A DNA stretch of 44,235 bases from Rhodospirillaceae bacterium (GTDB lineage Bacteria > Pseudomonadota > Alphaproteobacteria > Rhodospirillales > Rhodospirillaceae): positions 1 to 44,235 of the forward strand of contig JAIBCD010000025.1 of assembly GCA_019694335.1 (NCBI GenBank). Direction: 5' to 3'. The position numbers and the translations under genes are program-made. The stretch's first letter is position 1; the number at the start of each line of letters is the position of its first letter. The notes beneath the pieces were generated by a model. The model made no database searches. It was not told the DNA's origin and was given only the letters and a program-made list of their open reading frames with translations. Positions 18,118 to 25,246 of the stretch are shown here, one piece after another.

Positions 18118-18982
18118 TCAGCACGCCGGCGATCTTGGCCGGCGTCATCGGCTCGGCCAGGGCGAAGCGCCCGACCACCTGGGCGCCCAGGATGCCCGAG
18201 ACCCGGCGGATCAATTCCACCGCCGCCACCAGCATCAGCTGATAGGCCGCGAGCTGGAGCACATACCCCACGCCGCCAAGAACGCCTGCGAGCAGGAGCG
18301 GCCGGCGGGCCTCGGGTTTCACGCCGAAGGCGCGGGGGCCGTCGAGAATCGCGATCCAGAGGCCGATCAGCGCGGTGATCGCCGCGACCTGGATGAAGCC
18401 GTGCATGCCCACCGAGGATTGCGCGATGCACAATTTGTCGAAGCCGGGCGTGGTGGACCACAGCACGACCACGCCCATCATCAGGCGCGCACCCGGCTCC
18501 CGGCGCAGATTGCGCACTGCATTCGCCAGCGGCGCGAGGACGCCGCTGCCTGACCCGGGTTCGCCGGCGCTATACAGTACGAACAGCCCCGCCACGACCG
18601 TGACGATCCCGATCGTCTGCATAAGGCTTGGCCATTCGCCCAACATGACACCGGAAAAAACCAGCGTGACGCCCGGCACCAGCGCCAGCAGGGGCACCAT
18701 CAACGATAAGGGTGAGCGTCGCAGGGCCAGCAGGTACAGCACATTGGCGCCCATGCCGGCGGCGATGTCGGCGACGCCCGGCAGCCAGTAGGCGGAGGCC
18801 GGCGTTCCGAAGCCGCCGGAATACCAGGCCCAGCCGGCGAGCACCGGGATCTGCAGGCCGATGAAGACGAACAGGATCTGGCGCGGCGGGGCGTCGACCA
18901 CTTTGCGCAAGTAGTCGATGGCGAGATAGGCCAGGCCGCATCCCAACGCGGCGCCCGGTCCGAGGAGAGCGGCGGTCAGCAC
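18080..18982 (-). CDS. DMT-superfamily (EamA-type) membrane transporter
   Basis: A 300-residue, very hydrophobic inner-membrane protein with about nine to ten membrane helices arranged as two similar halves, as in the drug/metabolite transporter superfamily. Helical segments such as ANVLYLLALRRSPLSLMVPL and the closing AKIAGVLIIAAGLPLVLW resemble EamA domains. The start is GTG. The substrate is unknown; members export amino acids, metabolites or drugs. It converges on, and overlaps, the nitrilase gene. Confidence 0.85.
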   Translation of the reverse strand: MLTAALLGPGAALGCGLAYLAIDYLRKVVDAPPRQILFVFIGLQIPVLAGWAWYSGGFGTPASAYWLPGVADIAAGMGANVLYLLALRRSPLSLMVPLLALVPGVTLVFSGVMLGEWPSLMQTIGIVTVVAGLFVLYSAGEPGSGSGVLAPLANAVRNLRREPGARLMMGVVVLWSTTPGFDKLCIAQSSVGMHGFIQVAAITALIGLWIAILDGPRAFGVKPEARRPLLLAGVLGGVGYVLQLAAYQLMLVAAVELIRRVSGILGAQVVGRFALAEPMTPAKIAGVLIIAAGLPLVLWN

Positions 18983-19058
18983 CTAGGCGTCTACCCCGCC
19001 ATTGACCGGATCGGCGATCGTCCCCATCTTGGCGGCCTCTCCATTCCTTGGACCTATC

Positions 19059-19361
19059 ATGTCCGATTTCCTCACGCGCACGGCCAGCGACCTCGCATCC
19101 CAGGCGGGCGCCCTGGTTCCGCTCATCATCTACTACCCCTTGGGCATGCTGATCTACGACCGTATCGGCGACGATATCGGTTTTCAGCCATTGCCGGCCT
19201 ACAGCGCCTCGGCCTATAGCGCCTCGGGCGGCAGCGCGACGGTGTCGATGGCGGCAAGCCTGGCGGCGCGCGAGGCCGACCGCCGGATCGCCAGTCTCGG
19301 CTTCCACCTGTTGCGCGCGCGTACCCAGATCAAGGAACTGGCGGATACTTTACGCAAGTAG
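19059..19361 (+). CDS. hypothetical protein, 100 residues
   Basis: Not recognised. A short N-terminal helix (MSDFLTRTASDLASQ) is followed by a hydrophobic stretch (ALVPLIIYYPLGMLIYDRI) that could be a single membrane segment, then a small repeat (AYSASAYSAS) and a C-terminal basic helix (LGFHLLRARTQIKELADTLRK). The ATG lacks a strong ribosome site; an in-frame TTG lies 57 nt upstream. Codon use matches the neighbours, and it is closely followed by msrB, with 41 nt between. Confidence 0.5.
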   Translation: MSDFLTRTASDLASQAGALVPLIIYYPLGMLIYDRIGDDIGFQPLPAYSASAYSASGGSATVSMAASLAAREADRRIASLGFHLLRARTQIKELADTLRK

Positions 19362-19402
19362 AAATCCCGGTGTTGCGTCCTGGATAAAGGACGGAGGTAT
19401 TT

Positions 19403-19807
19403 ATGGCCAAGATCACCAAGACTGAAGACCAGTGGCGCAAGGAACTGACGCCCGAACAATTCCGCATCCTGCGTCAGAAGGGCACCGAGCGGCCGTTCAC
19501 CGGCGAATACAACGCGTTCAAAGGCGAGGGCCAGTTCGTCTGCGCCGGCTGCGGCGAGACGCTGTTCGACTCCCGCGCCAAGTATAATTCCGGTTCCGGC
19601 TGGCCGAGTTTCTTTCAGGCCGCGAGTCCCGATGTGATCGCCGAACATCATGACAACAGCCATGGCATGCAGCGCACGGAAATCACATGTGCCCGCTGTG
19701 GCGGTCACCTCGGGCATGTGTTTCCGGACGGCCCGGCCCCGACCGGGCAGCGCTACTGTGTCAATTCGGCCTCGCTGGATTTTAAGGGCACCAGGGAAAA
19801 GCCCTGA
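19403..19807 (+). CDS. msrB: peptide-methionine (R)-S-oxide reductase
   Basis: Reduces the R-epimer of methionine sulfoxide in oxidised proteins in the cytoplasm. The 134-residue protein has zinc ligands Cys47/Cys50 (CAGC) and Cys96/Cys99 (CARC), the substrate region [21 protein letters not shown], and the catalytic cysteine in RYCVNSASL (Cys119). The ATG follows GGAGG with 5 nt spacing. It complements the periplasmic MsrPQ system encoded further right. A weak A/T-flanked stem lies just after the stop. Confidence 0.96.
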   Translation: MAKITKTEDQWRKELTPEQFRILRQKGTERPFTGEYNAFKGEGQFVCAGCGETLFDSRAKYNSGSGWPSFFQAASPDVIAEHHDNSHGMQRTEITCARCGGHLGHVFPDGPAPTGQRYCVNSASLDFKGTREKP

Positions 19808-19906
19808 AAAAGCGGCCTTTTCCGGGTGGTCCTCCCGCGCGTACAACCGGAATGAGAACCTGCTTTTCGTCAACGAGAATATTTTTCCGCCTCTGTCAGC
19901 GAACGC

Positions 19907-19934
19907 TTGCGGGCATGAACGGCATACGTATTCT
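19907..19934 (+). promoter_or_regulatory. candidate sigma-70-type promoter for a small RNA
   Basis: TTGCGG, a 16-nt spacer and TATTCT. Transcription would start near 19941 and reach the strong terminator at 20038-20071. No coding sequence with a ribosome site lies between. Confidence 0.35.
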
Positions 19935-19940
19935 GTCTCC

Positions 19941-20071
19941 CGCACGCGGGGTTCACACTTGGGGGCAAGGGGATCAAGCTGCAGGGGGAAGGGACTCCAT
20001 CGGGCTGCGCGCGGCGCGCTGGACGGAGAACCAAGACAAAAAGGGGTACGGCCTGGCCGTACCCCTTTTTT
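19941..20071 (+). ncRNA. candidate small RNA (~130 nt) with G-rich core
   Basis: This segment lies between msrB and the queF relic and holds no convincing gene. It can fold: CUUG-GGGG-CAAG gives a small hairpin; GGUUC pairs with GAACC and encloses CUCC/GGAG and GCGCG/CGCGC; the 3' end is an intrinsic terminator. Four G-runs (GGGGG, GGGG, GGGGG, GGG) fall within 19961-19993 and could form a G-quadruplex. It does not resemble 4.5S, tmRNA or RNase P RNA, and I cannot assign a family. It could instead be untranslated DNA with a shared terminator. Confidence 0.35.
20038..20071. terminator. bidirectional intrinsic terminator
   Basis: GGGGTACGGC and GCCGTACCCC form a 10-bp stem with a 3-nt loop, flanked by five As on the left and six Ts on the right, so it works on both strands. 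On the minus strand it sits 14 nt after the stop of the queF-like fragment; on the plus strand it would end the candidate small RNA or msrB read-through. Confidence 0.85.
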
Positions 20072-20084
20072 CTATGCGGAAGTC

Positions 20085-20190
20085 TTAGCCTCTACCGCGG
20101 TAGGGCTGCACGCCCTGCTCCGGAACCCAAAGTCCTTCGGGCAACGTGCCGGTCTGCCAGAACACATCGATCGGGATGCCGCGCGCGCGG
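20085..20190 (-). pseudogene. queF 3'-end relic
   Basis: On the minus strand it encodes [31 protein letters not shown] and a stop, matching residues 123-153 of the intact QueF upstream with two substitutions (V to T, D to E). At the DNA level about 83 of the first 100 positions match and most changes are silent. The similarity stops abruptly at about 20186, and no start, catalytic cysteine or other QueF sequence precedes it. It is the C-terminal remnant of a second, diverged queF allele. Confidence 0.85.
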
Positions 20191-20259
20191 TGAACGCGCG
20201 CCAAAAAAGAGGCGGCGGACGCAAATGGTTCAGACGCCGGCAATGCAGCGGCGGAAGGC

Positions 20260-20721
20260 TTACCCGCGTCCGCGATAGGGCTGCACGCCCTGATCGGGCA
20301 CCCAGAGACCTTCCGGCAGGACGCCGGTCTGCCAGAACACATCGATCGGGATGCCGCCGCGCGGGTACCAGTATCCGCCGATGCGCAACCATTTCGGCGC
20401 GATGGCTTCCATCAGGCGCTTGCCGATGGTGAGCGTGCAGTCCTCGTGGAATCCGGCGTGATTGCGGAACGAGCCCAGGAAAAGCTTGAGGGACTTGGAT
20501 TCAACGATGGTCTCGTCGGGCGCGTAATCGATCACGATATGCGCGAAATCGGGCTGCCCGGTCACCGGGCACAAGGTGGTGAACTCCGGGCAGGTGAAGC
20601 GGATCAGGTAGTCGGTGTCCTGATGCGGATTGGGCACCGCCTCCAGCACCGCCGCGTCCGGCGAGGCCGGCAGCGCGCTGGTCGCCCCCAGCTTGGTCAG
20701 CTGCTCGAAATGATCTGTCAT
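20260..20721 (-). CDS. queF: NADPH-dependent 7-cyano-7-deazaguanine reductase
   Basis: Reduces the nitrile preQ0 to the amine preQ1 for queuosine in tRNA. The 153-residue unimodular enzyme has the catalytic Cys51 in [12 protein letters not shown], the QueF signature ESKSLKLF (residues 74-81), and HEDCTLTIG. The C-terminus [10 protein letters not shown]...GVQPYRGRG is intact. The ATG ([10 protein letters not shown]) has no clear ribosome site and a TATAGC box ends 6 nt upstream, so the message may be leaderless. It diverges from the DUF1289 gene with 21 nt between starts. The 3' end is repeated as a relic downstream. Confidence 0.95.
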   Translation of the reverse strand: MTDHFEQLTKLGATSALPASPDAAVLEAVPNPHQDTDYLIRFTCPEFTTLCPVTGQPDFAHIVIDYAPDETIVESKSLKLFLGSFRNHAGFHEDCTLTIGKRLMEAIAPKWLRIGGYWYPRGGIPIDVFWQTGVLPEGLWVPDQGVQPYRGRG

Positions 20722-20727
20722 AGCCGT

Positions 20728-20735
20728 GCTATAAC
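20728..20735. promoter_or_regulatory. overlapping divergent -10 boxes for queF and the DUF1289 gene
   Basis: GCTATAAC reads TATAAC on the plus strand (20730-20735) and TATAGC on the minus strand (20733-20728). The boxes end 7 and 6 nt before the two ATGs, which would put each transcript start at or next to its start codon. Neither gene has a ribosome site, consistent with leaderless messages. Confidence 0.4.
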
Positions 20736-20742
20736 CCACCCC

Positions 20743-21012
20743 ATGGATAACGTCACCGATAACGTCACCCCCGTCACCGACCTCATCGCCTCGCCGTGCA
20801 TCGGTGTGTGCACCGTGGACCGGGCGCGCAACATCTGCATCGGCTGCCTGCGCACCCTGCCGGAGATCGGCGCCTGGCGCGCCATGACCCTTGAGCAGAA
20901 GCGCGCCGTCGTGGCCGCCTGCGAGGAACGCGCCAAGACCTGGGAGCGCCTGGGTAAGGACTGGAAGCCGCTGGAGACCGCGGGGGAAGCCGGGGAGATC
21001 ACACGGCCCTAA
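20743..21012 (+). CDS. DUF1289 family small cysteine protein
   Basis: An 89-residue protein with the DUF1289 signature [22 protein letters not shown] followed by EIGAWRAM, giving four conserved cysteines that look like a metal or Fe-S site. The role of the family is not established as far as I know. The N-terminus is encoded by a 12-bp tandem repeat (GATAACGTCACC twice). No ribosome site is seen before the ATG; a TATAAC box 7 nt upstream suggests a leaderless message. The first in-frame ATG is used. Confidence 0.85.
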   Translation: MDNVTDNVTPVTDLIASPCIGVCTVDRARNICIGCLRTLPEIGAWRAMTLEQKRAVVAACEERAKTWERLGKDWKPLETAGEAGEITRP

Positions 21013-21171
21013 ATGTCGCGGCGGTCTCCGGGAACACCCTGTGGGCCCAAGGCGTTGCACCTCCCGACGCGCCGGACTCCGGATATTTTCAACTAGATGT
21101 GGTGGGGTGGCGTTATCCTGCTACAATATCTGGCGGGCGCCCCCAGGATCTCGGGAAAAGGAGTTTGCCTC

Positions 21172-21393
21172 ATGGCCACGTCGCAGATTTCGCAAGCCGC
21201 CGCTTCCTCCGGTTATTTCCCGGTCATGGGCGATCTGCAAGGCATCGTCGACCGCGCCGTGTCCAGCGCGCGCGCCTGTGGCCGTGACTATGTCGGCCAG
21301 TGTCATATGGCGGCCCGGGCGGTGATGGCGGTGCGGCCCGATCTGTCGGCGCGTGAGGCCTTCGCCGCCGTGTCGCGCCTGCGGGACCATTAG
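21172..21393 (+). CDS. hypothetical protein, 73 residues
   Basis: Not recognised. It begins MATSQISQAAASSGYFPVMG and is probably helical, with two cysteines and the C-terminus AREAFAAVSRLRDH. AAGGAG is well placed before the ATG, which supports translation. A TACAAT box lies about 45 nt upstream (21122-21127). Its TAG stop is the first three bases of a 25-bp tandem repeat that separates it from the convergent methyltransferase gene. Confidence 0.55.
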   Translation: MATSQISQAAASSGYFPVMGDLQGIVDRAVSSARACGRDYVGQCHMAARAVMAVRPDLSAREAFAAVSRLRDH

Positions 21394-21458
21394 CGCGCGG
21401 TTCCACCGTTTCAGCTAGCGCGCGGTTCCACCGTTTCAGCTAGCGCGCGGTTCCACCG
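21391..21458. repeat. 25-bp tandem repeat, 2.7 copies, across a convergent gene junction
   Basis: Each unit starts TAGCGCGCGGTTCCACCG and ends TTTCAGC; copies at 21391-21415 and 21416-21440 are identical, and the first 18 bases recur at 21441-21458. Each join contains CTAG, which is a TAG stop on both strands. The left gene ends in the first unit and the right gene in the third. Confidence 0.95.
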
Positions 21459-22252
21459 CGACACCGCTTCGCTGTCAGGAACAACCTGCGCATCGTGAAC
21501 AGCACACGCCCGTCCGCTTGCGGGCGATAGGCGCGTGCGGCGGCATCGCGATAGTCGCCCAGGAAGCGCTGTTTCTCGGTTTCGGTCAGCACGCTCAGGT
21601 AAGGCACCAACGCCGCGCCCGACACCCAGGCGACCACCGCATCCAGATTTTCCAAAGGATGCGCGTAGTGGGTTTCCCAGATATCGACCTCGGCCGCATG
21701 GGGTTTGAGCAGGTCGTAGTAGTCGCCGGCCCGCAAGGGATCGGGATGCGTCGCCACGTCCGCCAGGCGTCCGCGCCAGGGGTCGCGCTTCAAGACCTGG
21801 TCGAGGCAGGCGCGATACGGCGCATCGGCGGTATTGGGCATTTGCGCGGCGAGGATGCCGCCCGGCACGAGTGCTCCCATCAATCGCGGGACCAGGCCCG
21901 CGTGGTCCGGCACCCAATGCAGCGCGGCGTTGGAGAACAGCAGCGCGGCGGGCGCGGGCGGCGCCCAGGCGGCGATATCGCCCGATTCCCAGCGCATGTC
22001 GGGAAACCGTTTTTGCGCCGCGGCCAGCATGGCGGGAGATGAATCGAGGCCGGTCACGGCGCGGCCTGGCCATTTCGCCGCCAGCATGGCGGTGATGTTG
22101 CCGGCGCCGCAGCCCAGATCATAGACGGATCCCGGTGCATCGAGGGTCAGGCGGTGCAGGAGGTCTTCCACGGGGCGGGCGCGGAACGCCGCGAACGCGA
22201 GATAGGCCGAAGGATCCCAGACGCGTGGATTTCCGGCCGCAGCGGGGCTCAC
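21440..22252 (-). CDS. tam: SAM-dependent methyltransferase, trans-aconitate 2-methyltransferase type
   Basis: A 270-residue class I methyltransferase with the SAM motif VYDLGCGAGNITAML, an acidic residue after the second strand (VTGLDSSPAML) and FSNAALHWVPDH at motif IV. WDPSAYLAFAAFRARPVEDLL at the start and LHWVPDH are typical of Tam, which methylates trans-aconitate. The last residues (CRGGTAR) are encoded in the 25-bp tandem repeat. The start is GTG, overlapping the stop of the upstream GGDEF gene as GTGA, so the two are translationally coupled. Substrate assignment is by resemblance only. Confidence 0.85.
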   Translation of the reverse strand: MSPAAAGNPRVWDPSAYLAFAAFRARPVEDLLHRLTLDAPGSVYDLGCGAGNITAMLAAKWPGRAVTGLDSSPAMLAAAQKRFPDMRWESGDIAAWAPPAPAALLFSNAALHWVPDHAGLVPRLMGALVPGGILAAQMPNTADAPYRACLDQVLKRDPWRGRLADVATHPDPLRAGDYYDLLKPHAAEVDIWETHYAHPLENLDAVVAWVSGAALVPYLSVLTETEKQRFLGDYRDAAARAYRPQADGRVLFTMRRLFLTAKRCRGGTAR

Positions 22253-23418
22253 GGCGGGTCCAACGTCTCTTGCGCTTGGCCCGCCTGCTCCCGGCCCGCC
22301 TGCTCCCGGCCCGCTTGTCCCTGAAAAGCTTCATCGACATCGAGCAGTCCGGGATGGGCGGCAAGGACCGCGCGGTTGCCGTGTTCGAGCGCATCGTCGA
22401 GAGCGAGGACCGCGCGCCGCAGCAGGTCGCCCGCGGCCCGGTCGAGGGCGTGGATCGCAGCCGCGCCGATGCTCACGGTGAAATTCAGCGTCTGCCCGTC
22501 CACCGCCACGCTCAGGCCGGCGGTGTCGCGGCACATGCGTTCGGCGAGCACCAGCGCGCCGGCGCCGGCGGTTTCCGGCAACAGCGCGAGATAGCGCGAC
22601 GGCGACATGCGCCCGAGGCTGTCGCAATGGCGCATGACCACCACGCAATAGCCCGTCAGCATCTGCGCGACCGTGTCGGCGGCGCGGATGCCGCATTTCT
22701 CGACCAGCGCGCCGTGCGCGTCGATTTCGATCACCAGGCAGGAAAAATCCTCGCCGTAGCGGCGCGCGCGCGCGAATTCGTTCTGGGCCAATTGCGTGAC
22801 ATGCGCCCGATTCGATACGCCGGTAAGGCCGTCGGAGGTGGCGCGGCGTTCCAGCTCCTGGCGCAGGATGACGGTGGCGGCGCCTTGCGCGACCAGGCGC
22901 TGGGTGCCCACCACGGTCGCGGCCAGGAACGGCAGCCAGTAAACCAGCGCCTCGGCCCGGGAGAATTCCGGGTACAAGCCCGGAAGATAGATCGTCGCGC
23001 CGTAGAGCCCGATGACGCTCATGGCGGCCAGGCTGATCCACACCGCGCGCGGCACGGTGGACAGATGCGCGACGAACAATCCGAGTAGGCCGAACAGCAA
23101 GGCGAATCGCACCGCGCCCGCCATGGGCGCGACCGCGACGCCGAACACGATATGCGCGGCGAACACCACGCTGGTGAGGATCGGTACGATGAACTGGCGG
23201 ATGCGCTCTTCGCGCAGGTAGGTGAGGCCGTAGATCGCCAGCACCGCGGCCAGCAGCGTCAGGGTGAAATCGGAGAACAGGGTGTTGGCGTAGCCGCGGT
23301 ACCCTACCCACAGGGCGCCCAGGCCATAAAGCCCGCCGCCGCCAATCAGCAGGCGGCGCTGCGCAACCGCGAAGTCGCGCTGCCATACCGCGCTGCCCAA
23401 AGGAGAGTTTTCGATCAC
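22249..23418 (-). CDS. membrane protein with degenerate GGDEF domain
   Basis: 389 residues: about six membrane helices fill residues 25-185, then a GGDEF-family domain starts at DGLTGVSNRAHV. The active-site loop reads GRMSPSRYLALLPE where GGDEF is expected, and the metal-binding DxDxFK segment is EIDAHGALVE, so diguanylate cyclase activity is very unlikely. The domain end (LNFTVSIGAA) is preserved. The C-terminal tail carries QAGRE repeats encoded by a 15-bp DNA repeat (22280-22320). Start GTG, with GGAGCGGG upstream. Its stop overlaps the methyltransferase start (GTGA). A signal-binding or scaffold role is inferred. Confidence 0.82.
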   Translation of the reverse strand: MIENSPLGSAVWQRDFAVAQRRLLIGGGGLYGLGALWVGYRGYANTLFSDFTLTLLAAVLAIYGLTYLREERIRQFIVPILTSVVFAAHIVFGVAVAPMAGAVRFALLFGLLGLFVAHLSTVPRAVWISLAAMSVIGLYGATIYLPGLYPEFSRAEALVYWLPFLAATVVGTQRLVAQGAATVILRQELERRATSDGLTGVSNRAHVTQLAQNEFARARRYGEDFSCLVIEIDAHGALVEKCGIRAADTVAQMLTGYCVVVMRHCDSLGRMSPSRYLALLPETAGAGALVLAERMCRDTAGLSVAVDGQTLNFTVSIGAAAIHALDRAAGDLLRRAVLALDDALEHGNRAVLAAHPGLLDVDEAFQGQAGREQAGREQAGQAQETLDPP

Positions 23419-23484
23419 CGGTGCAAGTCCCGCTCCACGCCCACCCGGAGCATAGCAGCAGGACCGCTCGCGGTTCTCAACAAT

Positions 23485-24489
23485 TCAATGAATGTGAGCG
23501 AAGCCCAGGCGGAAGCCTTCCGCCGGCGCCGCCTCGCGCAGCGCGCCGCGCGCGCGCCGCAAGAGGCGTTCGGCGACATCCGCGGACGCTTCCGCGCCGG
23601 TCACGGCCTGCGCCGCGATGCCGGCGCCGAGGTCCACCGGCGTGGCCACCGCGCCAAGGACCAGCGGCTCGGCCATCGCCGCCGCGATCTCGCGGCCGCG
23701 GGTGGCGGCGTGCGGCGCGATCAGGAAGTCGGTCATCATCAGCGCGAGCATGTTGCCGTCGAGGCGGGCCGCGATTTCGAGCGGACCTTTGGCGCGGCGC
23801 AGGCGCTGCCCCAGCAACCGCAGCGCTTCGTCGCCGGCCGCGAGGCCGAGGGTCTCGTTGATCTCGGCGAGCGCGCCGATCTTGAGCAGGCCCGCGCCGA
23901 CCGTGGCGCCCTTGCCGGCGCGGTTGGCGACGGCGGCGGCGAGTGAGTCGATGAACGGCGCGCGTGCGATCAGGCCGGTGAGCGTATCGCGTTCCGCGCC
24001 GCGGCCAAGCATCGCTTCACGCCGGTGACCCGCGAGCGCGTACCTGATCGCGCGCTGCAGGCGTTCGACCGTGAGTTCGCCCTTGGCGAGGAACCCGTAG
24101 GCACCGTGCGCCAGCGCCTTGCGGTCGATGGCTTCGTCGTCGAGCGCGGACATCACCACGAACGGAACGTCGAACTCGGAGTGCCGCGTCTCGTCCATCA
24201 GGTCGAGACCGGTGTGCGGCTGCAAATAGTAGTCGGCCAGCACGAGGTCGATCGCCTCGCGGCGCAGAACCTGCAGCGCGGCGGGAATGGTGTCGGCGTG
24301 ATGAACGTTGGATGCGCGCACACCCGCGGCCTCGAGGAATTTCTTGATCAACGCGCGGTCGCGCGCGTTGTCCTCGAACACCAGGACGTTGAGGCCGCCG
24401 GCGTCGAATCCGGCCGCCCCGCCCGGCGATGCCGCGCCAAGGGACGGGGAGCGCCCGGCAAAAGCGCTTTGAACGGAACGAAGGGTCAT
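23485..24489 (-). CDS. response regulator with REC domain and degenerate GGDEF domain
   Basis: 334 residues. A poorly conserved N-terminus of about 33 residues leads to a receiver domain (NVLVFEDNARDRALIKKF) with phospho-acceptor Asp86 (DLVLADYYLQ) and conserved Lys in FLAKGEL. A GGDEF-like domain follows (DTLTGLIARAPFID, INETLGLAAGDEAL), but the signature is replaced by ARLDGNMLALMM, so it should not make c-di-GMP. GGAGAG lies 3 nt before the ATG. First gene of a probable three-gene unit with the membrane GGDEF-like protein and the methyltransferase; no histidine kinase is adjacent. Confidence 0.82.
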   Translation of the reverse strand: MTLRSVQSAFAGRSPSLGAASPGGAAGFDAGGLNVLVFEDNARDRALIKKFLEAAGVRASNVHHADTIPAALQVLRREAIDLVLADYYLQPHTGLDLMDETRHSEFDVPFVVMSALDDEAIDRKALAHGAYGFLAKGELTVERLQRAIRYALAGHRREAMLGRGAERDTLTGLIARAPFIDSLAAAVANRAGKGATVGAGLLKIGALAEINETLGLAAGDEALRLLGQRLRRAKGPLEIAARLDGNMLALMMTDFLIAPHAATRGREIAAAMAEPLVLGAVATPVDLGAGIAAQAVTGAEASADVAERLLRRARGALREAAPAEGFRLGFAHIH

Positions 24490-25116
24490 CGGCTCTCCAG
24501 GGGCGTGTGGTCCGCCTTGCGCGGGCGGTACTGGCCGCCCTTGATCTCATCGCGGCACCCTAGCGACCCGAGGTTGATGGTTTCTGAACAAGGACAATAT
24601 TTCCGCCGGTTAGGACCGAGAGTCATAAGACTCAAGGTGTTAGCGCTCATTCTTGAAACGGCTCTGTTCCAATTCGCGCGAAGGCGAGGGATTCGCACGC
24701 GATTTGGGCGCCCGGCAGAGGTTGTGTGACAGCGGATTCGGGCCTGCGAAAAGCTTCGTGGTTGAATTTCATCGACGCGTAAACACAAGGGGACGCAGCG
24801 CGCGGGGCGCGCGGATTTTCACCTGGCGTGCGCGTCGTGACATGCGCGCCGGTGCGCGCCGCCATCTCCGCGAAACCGCTCAAAGCAGGCAAATTTTTCA
24901 ACCAAAACAAAACGAATCGCTGTGCGCGCGGCGCGGCGGTTCACGGTCGCGGAACAGGCGCGCGCGCGCGTTGGATCGCGCATTTGCGCAGGAGGTCGGG
25001 ACGCGGTTCGCAATAACGTTCAAGCGGGAACATTCTCCCTTGACAGCTAAGCGCCCATGCCTTTGGTTAAGCGCCATCCTGTGGGTGCTCCAAAGGGGAC
25101 GGGTTGGGGGGGCATC

Positions 25117-25139
25117 GGACCGATGGACTACATCGGTCC
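25117..25139 (+). promoter_or_regulatory. 9-bp perfect hairpin in the tonB leader
   Basis: GGACCGATG, a 5-nt loop GACTA, then CATCGGTCC. No T-run follows. It could be an RNA structure in the tonB leader or a protein-binding dyad in DNA. Confidence 0.5.
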
Positions 25140-25148
25140 AAAAGGCGC

Positions 25149-25170
25149 GAGTGTTGCCAAGGCGGCACTC
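25149..25170 (+). promoter_or_regulatory. second hairpin in the tonB leader
   Basis: GAGTGTTGCC pairs with GGCGGCACTC (two G-U pairs) around AA. It lies 9 nt after the first hairpin and 76 nt before the tonB ATG. Confidence 0.45.
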
Positions 25171-25246
25171 TGCCTGTTAGACCCTCGACACTACTTTTGC
25201 CCATCAGGACCGGCCGCAACGCAAACCCATTTTGTTGAGTGAGCGC

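Larger units (their letters stand above)
24490..25246 (+). other. 757-nt intergenic region upstream of tonB
   Basis: No credible gene was found. It contains an alternating GC tract (24958-24970), an AT-rich patch near 24890-24920, a TTGACA box (25040-25045) without a convincing -10, and two strong hairpins close to tonB, listed separately. It divides the divergent REC-GGDEF and tonB genes and must hold both promoters. No classical Fur box was recognised. Confidence 0.5.

Noticed and set aside
19852-20088. A 78-codon open frame across the candidate small RNA
   Set aside because: No ribosome site, reads through the intrinsic terminator, and its product has no resemblance to a known protein.
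21108-21122. Sigma-54-type promoter TGGC...TGC before the 73-residue gene
   Set aside because: The GG to GC spacing is one base short, and sigma-54 sites tolerate little variation; a TACAAT box nearby is a simpler candidate.
21391-21458. CRISPR-like short repeat
   Set aside because: The units are directly adjacent with no spacers and only 2.7 copies; it is a simple tandem repeat.
24880-24925. Fur or other iron box upstream of tonB
   Set aside because: The AT-rich patch has no dyad resembling a Fur, Irr or RirA site.
25040-25068. Sigma-70 promoter for tonB from TTGACA
   Set aside because: The -35 box is perfect but no acceptable -10 box lies at 16-18 nt, so I did not list it as a promoter.
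24653-25180. A 175-codon open frame in the gap before tonB
   Set aside because: Arg/Ala/Ser-rich product, no ribosome site, no domain, and it runs through the two leader hairpins.
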